Made by a program: the position numbers and the translations under genes. Under the pieces are notes generated by a model. That model did not search any database and was not told where the DNA came from. It worked only from the letters and a program-made list of their open reading frames with translations. From SABI01 sp963663665 (GTDB lineage: Bacteria; Spirochaetota; Spirochaetia; Sphaerochaetales; Sphaerochaetaceae), in assembly GCA_963663665.2 (NCBI GenBank), contig CAXXKP010000001.1:1178001-1242000 (forward strand): a DNA stretch of 64,000 bases, given 5' to 3'. Of this stretch, positions 62,726 through 64,000 are shown piece after piece; positions within the stretch are counted from its first letter, which is position 1, and each line of letters opens with the position of its first letter.

Positions 62726-63697
62726 ATGCTTGCAACTGAAATTCCTAATGTAGAATATTTATGCGATTTTTGTGATTTCCAGAGAATCCAGGAATGGCTT
62801 TCCGATGCATGTAATTTATCAATGATAACTGCTGATTATAAAGGGATTCCTATTACTGTAGAAACCCATTTCAGTAAACATTGTTCTTTGGTCAGAACAA
62901 ATAAAGATTTAAATGAACTTTGTATAAAATGTGATGCACGTGGAGGTTTGGAGGCTGCACGGCAGGGTAAACCCTATATTTACCTATGCCACATGGGCAT
63001 TGTTGATTTTGCATTACCTATTGTTATCAATGGTCAATACTTAGTGACTGTACTAGCCGGTCAGGTTGTTTTAAAAAATGAAGAAGAAAAAAAATATCTT
63101 GAGAAAATAGTCGATTCATCAAGTATTTCATTACCGTCTGAATTCCAAAAAAAACTTAAAGAGTATTATGATTTATTACCTGTAATGTCAATGGAAACAG
63201 TAAAGGTTATTGCTAACATGATATTTAAAATGGCAAAATATATCATTGAAGATGCACAAGATAAAATTAACAGTAATAATTCAGTTCATTTCTTCGGAGA
63301 AGCTGCTGAAGATAATCCCACAGTGAAAACAATTCAAATCAAAATCCCGAAATGCGACTCTCCAATTCTTGAACCTGCGCTTGATTATATCCAAGAAAAT
63401 TATGTACAAAAAATAAATCTTGATAGCATGGCAGAACTTTGCAATATCAGTTCAAGTTATTTTAGTAAACTTTTCAATAAATATGTTGGAGAAAATTTTA
63501 ATAATTATATTAGTCTTGTTCGAATTGAAAGAGCATGCAATTTTCTTGCAAATACAAGTTTACCAATTACTGCTATAGCACTCGATATCGGATTCGAAGA
63601 TAGTAGTTATTTTAATCAGGTCTTCAAGCATTTGACTGGAATGACACCAACTTACTATAGAGCAATAAATAGAACTCGTGTAGCAGATACTTTGTAA
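62726..63697 (+). CDS. AraC-family regulator with PocR sensory domain
   Basis: A 323-residue transcription factor. The N-terminal PocR-type domain (about residues 10-165) has spaced cysteines and histidines (CDFCDF, HFSKHCSLV, LCIKCDARGGLEAA, YLCHMG) and the core VDFALPIVINGQYLVT. PocR domains sense small diols in propanediol and glycerol systems. The C-terminal double helix-turn-helix (about 225-320) shows MAELCNISSSYFSKLFNKY and AIALDIGFEDSSYFNQVFK. I chose ATG 62726, with GGAG nine bases upstream; ATGs at 62690 and 62711 lack ribosome sites. It is the likely activator of gldA-dhaKL and the importer. A decayed paralogue lies at 54937-55862. Confidence 0.87.
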   Translation: MLATEIPNVEYLCDFCDFQRIQEWLSDACNLSMITADYKGIPITVETHFSKHCSLVRTNKDLNELCIKCDARGGLEAARQGKPYIYLCHMGIVDFALPIVINGQYLVTVLAGQVVLKNEEEKKYLEKIVDSSSISLPSEFQKKLKEYYDLLPVMSMETVKVIANMIFKMAKYIIEDAQDKINSNNSVHFFGEAAEDNPTVKTIQIKIPKCDSPILEPALDYIQENYVQKINLDSMAELCNISSSYFSKLFNKYVGENFNNYISLVRIERACNFLANTSLPITAIALDIGFEDSSYFNQVFKHLTGMTPTYYRAINRTRVADTL

Positions 63698-63705
63698 AGT
63701 GCTAG

Positions 63706-63762
63706 GTAAATAAAGATGCGTCTCACTACAAATAGTGTAGTTGAAGGTATCTTTTAATTAAT
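63706..63762. terminator. Possible terminator between the regulator and the DUF2156 gene
   Basis: AAAGAT...ATCTTTT outer arms with an inner CACTA-caaa-TAGTG hairpin, followed by TTTTAATTAAT on the + strand, between two convergent genes. The stem is interrupted by mismatches. Confidence 0.4.
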
Positions 63763-63999
63763 CCTTACCTTATATTTCATGAGAAGAGAAGATGGCTGAT
63801 ACGTCATTTTTGCTTGTCTAAGCCCAGGTATACCTAAATCTTGCTCCCTGTTTATTTCTACAAAATTATCTGAGAGTTCAGAGGCAAATGCTCTATTTAT
63901 GTATTGATAGACTCCTTTATATTCTGATAGCGCCTTTTCAATATGGATGATGAATCTGTTATGATCCTCTTCCCCCAAGGCGAATGCTATAGGAGTATC
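63754..63999 (-). CDS. DUF2156-family protein, C-terminal fragment
   Basis: The frame is open to the window edge, so this is the 3' end of a longer - strand gene; about 81 residues are visible. The segment GVYQYINRAFASEL, then EINREQDLGIPGLRQAKMTY and the closing LLMKYKV, is the typical C-terminus of DUF2156, the fold of phosphatidylglycerol lysyltransferase catalytic domains. Short cytoplasmic DUF2156 proteins without the membrane part are common in anaerobes and have no proven role. A TTG at 63978 is in frame but is not a credible start. Confidence 0.7.
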   Translation of the reverse strand, partial: DTPIAFALGEEDHNRFIIHIEKALSEYKGVYQYINRAFASELSDNFVEINREQDLGIPGLRQAKMTYQPSSLLMKYKVRIN

Positions 64000-64000
64000 C

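Overview
The window looks like chromosomal DNA from an AT-rich, diderm, fermentative bacterium, most plausibly a spirochaete (Sphaerochaeta/Treponema-like). The reasons are three tandem small outer-membrane-barrel proteins, a large lipoprotein with a loose lipobox, the polA-coaE-(TM/Pro-rich protein) order, and a glycerol ABC importer of the GlpSTPQUV type. This placement is an inference from gene content, since no rRNA or marker comparison was possible. I recognised no tRNA, rRNA or CRISPR array.

Bases 1-19500 lie almost entirely on the + strand and are mostly housekeeping. They hold the tail of a sigma-54-type (Fis-helix) regulator, an M3 oligopeptidase, an RumA/TrmA-type RNA methyltransferase, a cupin (- strand), a collapsed DUF4143 ATPase pseudogene, and an AI-2E-family permease with a P2-type Ca2+-ATPase, a VTT-domain protein and an UPF0316 protein. 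NAD synthetase, three outer-membrane proteins, a PhnP-like hydrolase, DNA polymerase I, dephospho-CoA kinase and a Pro-rich hexapeptide-repeat protein follow.

Bases 19500-40500 hold an MFS permease gene broken by an 88-bp tandem duplication, then the complete EF-P lysylation module (epmB, efp, epmA). After these come mnmE-mnmG-rsmG, uppP, ftsK, a class IV aminotransferase, a DEAD-box helicase, an ABC exporter, plsC, an ECF transporter (fused EcfA-EcfA, EcfT, S component) and guaA.

Bases 40500-51100 hold a DUF1576 membrane protein pair, a YtrA-type GntR/ABC operon with a clear palindromic operator and an overlooked 50-residue membrane peptide gene, an OmpR-type two-component system, a large lipoprotein, and a PTS IIA-like protein next to a cation/proton antiporter.

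Bases 51600-63700 form a glycerol island: gldA-dhaK-dhaL, a decayed copy of a PocR/AraC regulator preceded by an IS200/IS605 tnpB remnant, the glycerol ABC importer operon (two ATPases, two permeases, a DUF2160 protein and a binding protein), and an intact PocR/AraC regulator. The gldA and importer promoters share a 20-bp box (17/20 identical) at exactly the same distance from the -10. This suggests one activator controls glycerol uptake, oxidation to dihydroxyacetone and phosphorylation. The window ends in the C-terminus of a DUF2156 protein (- strand).
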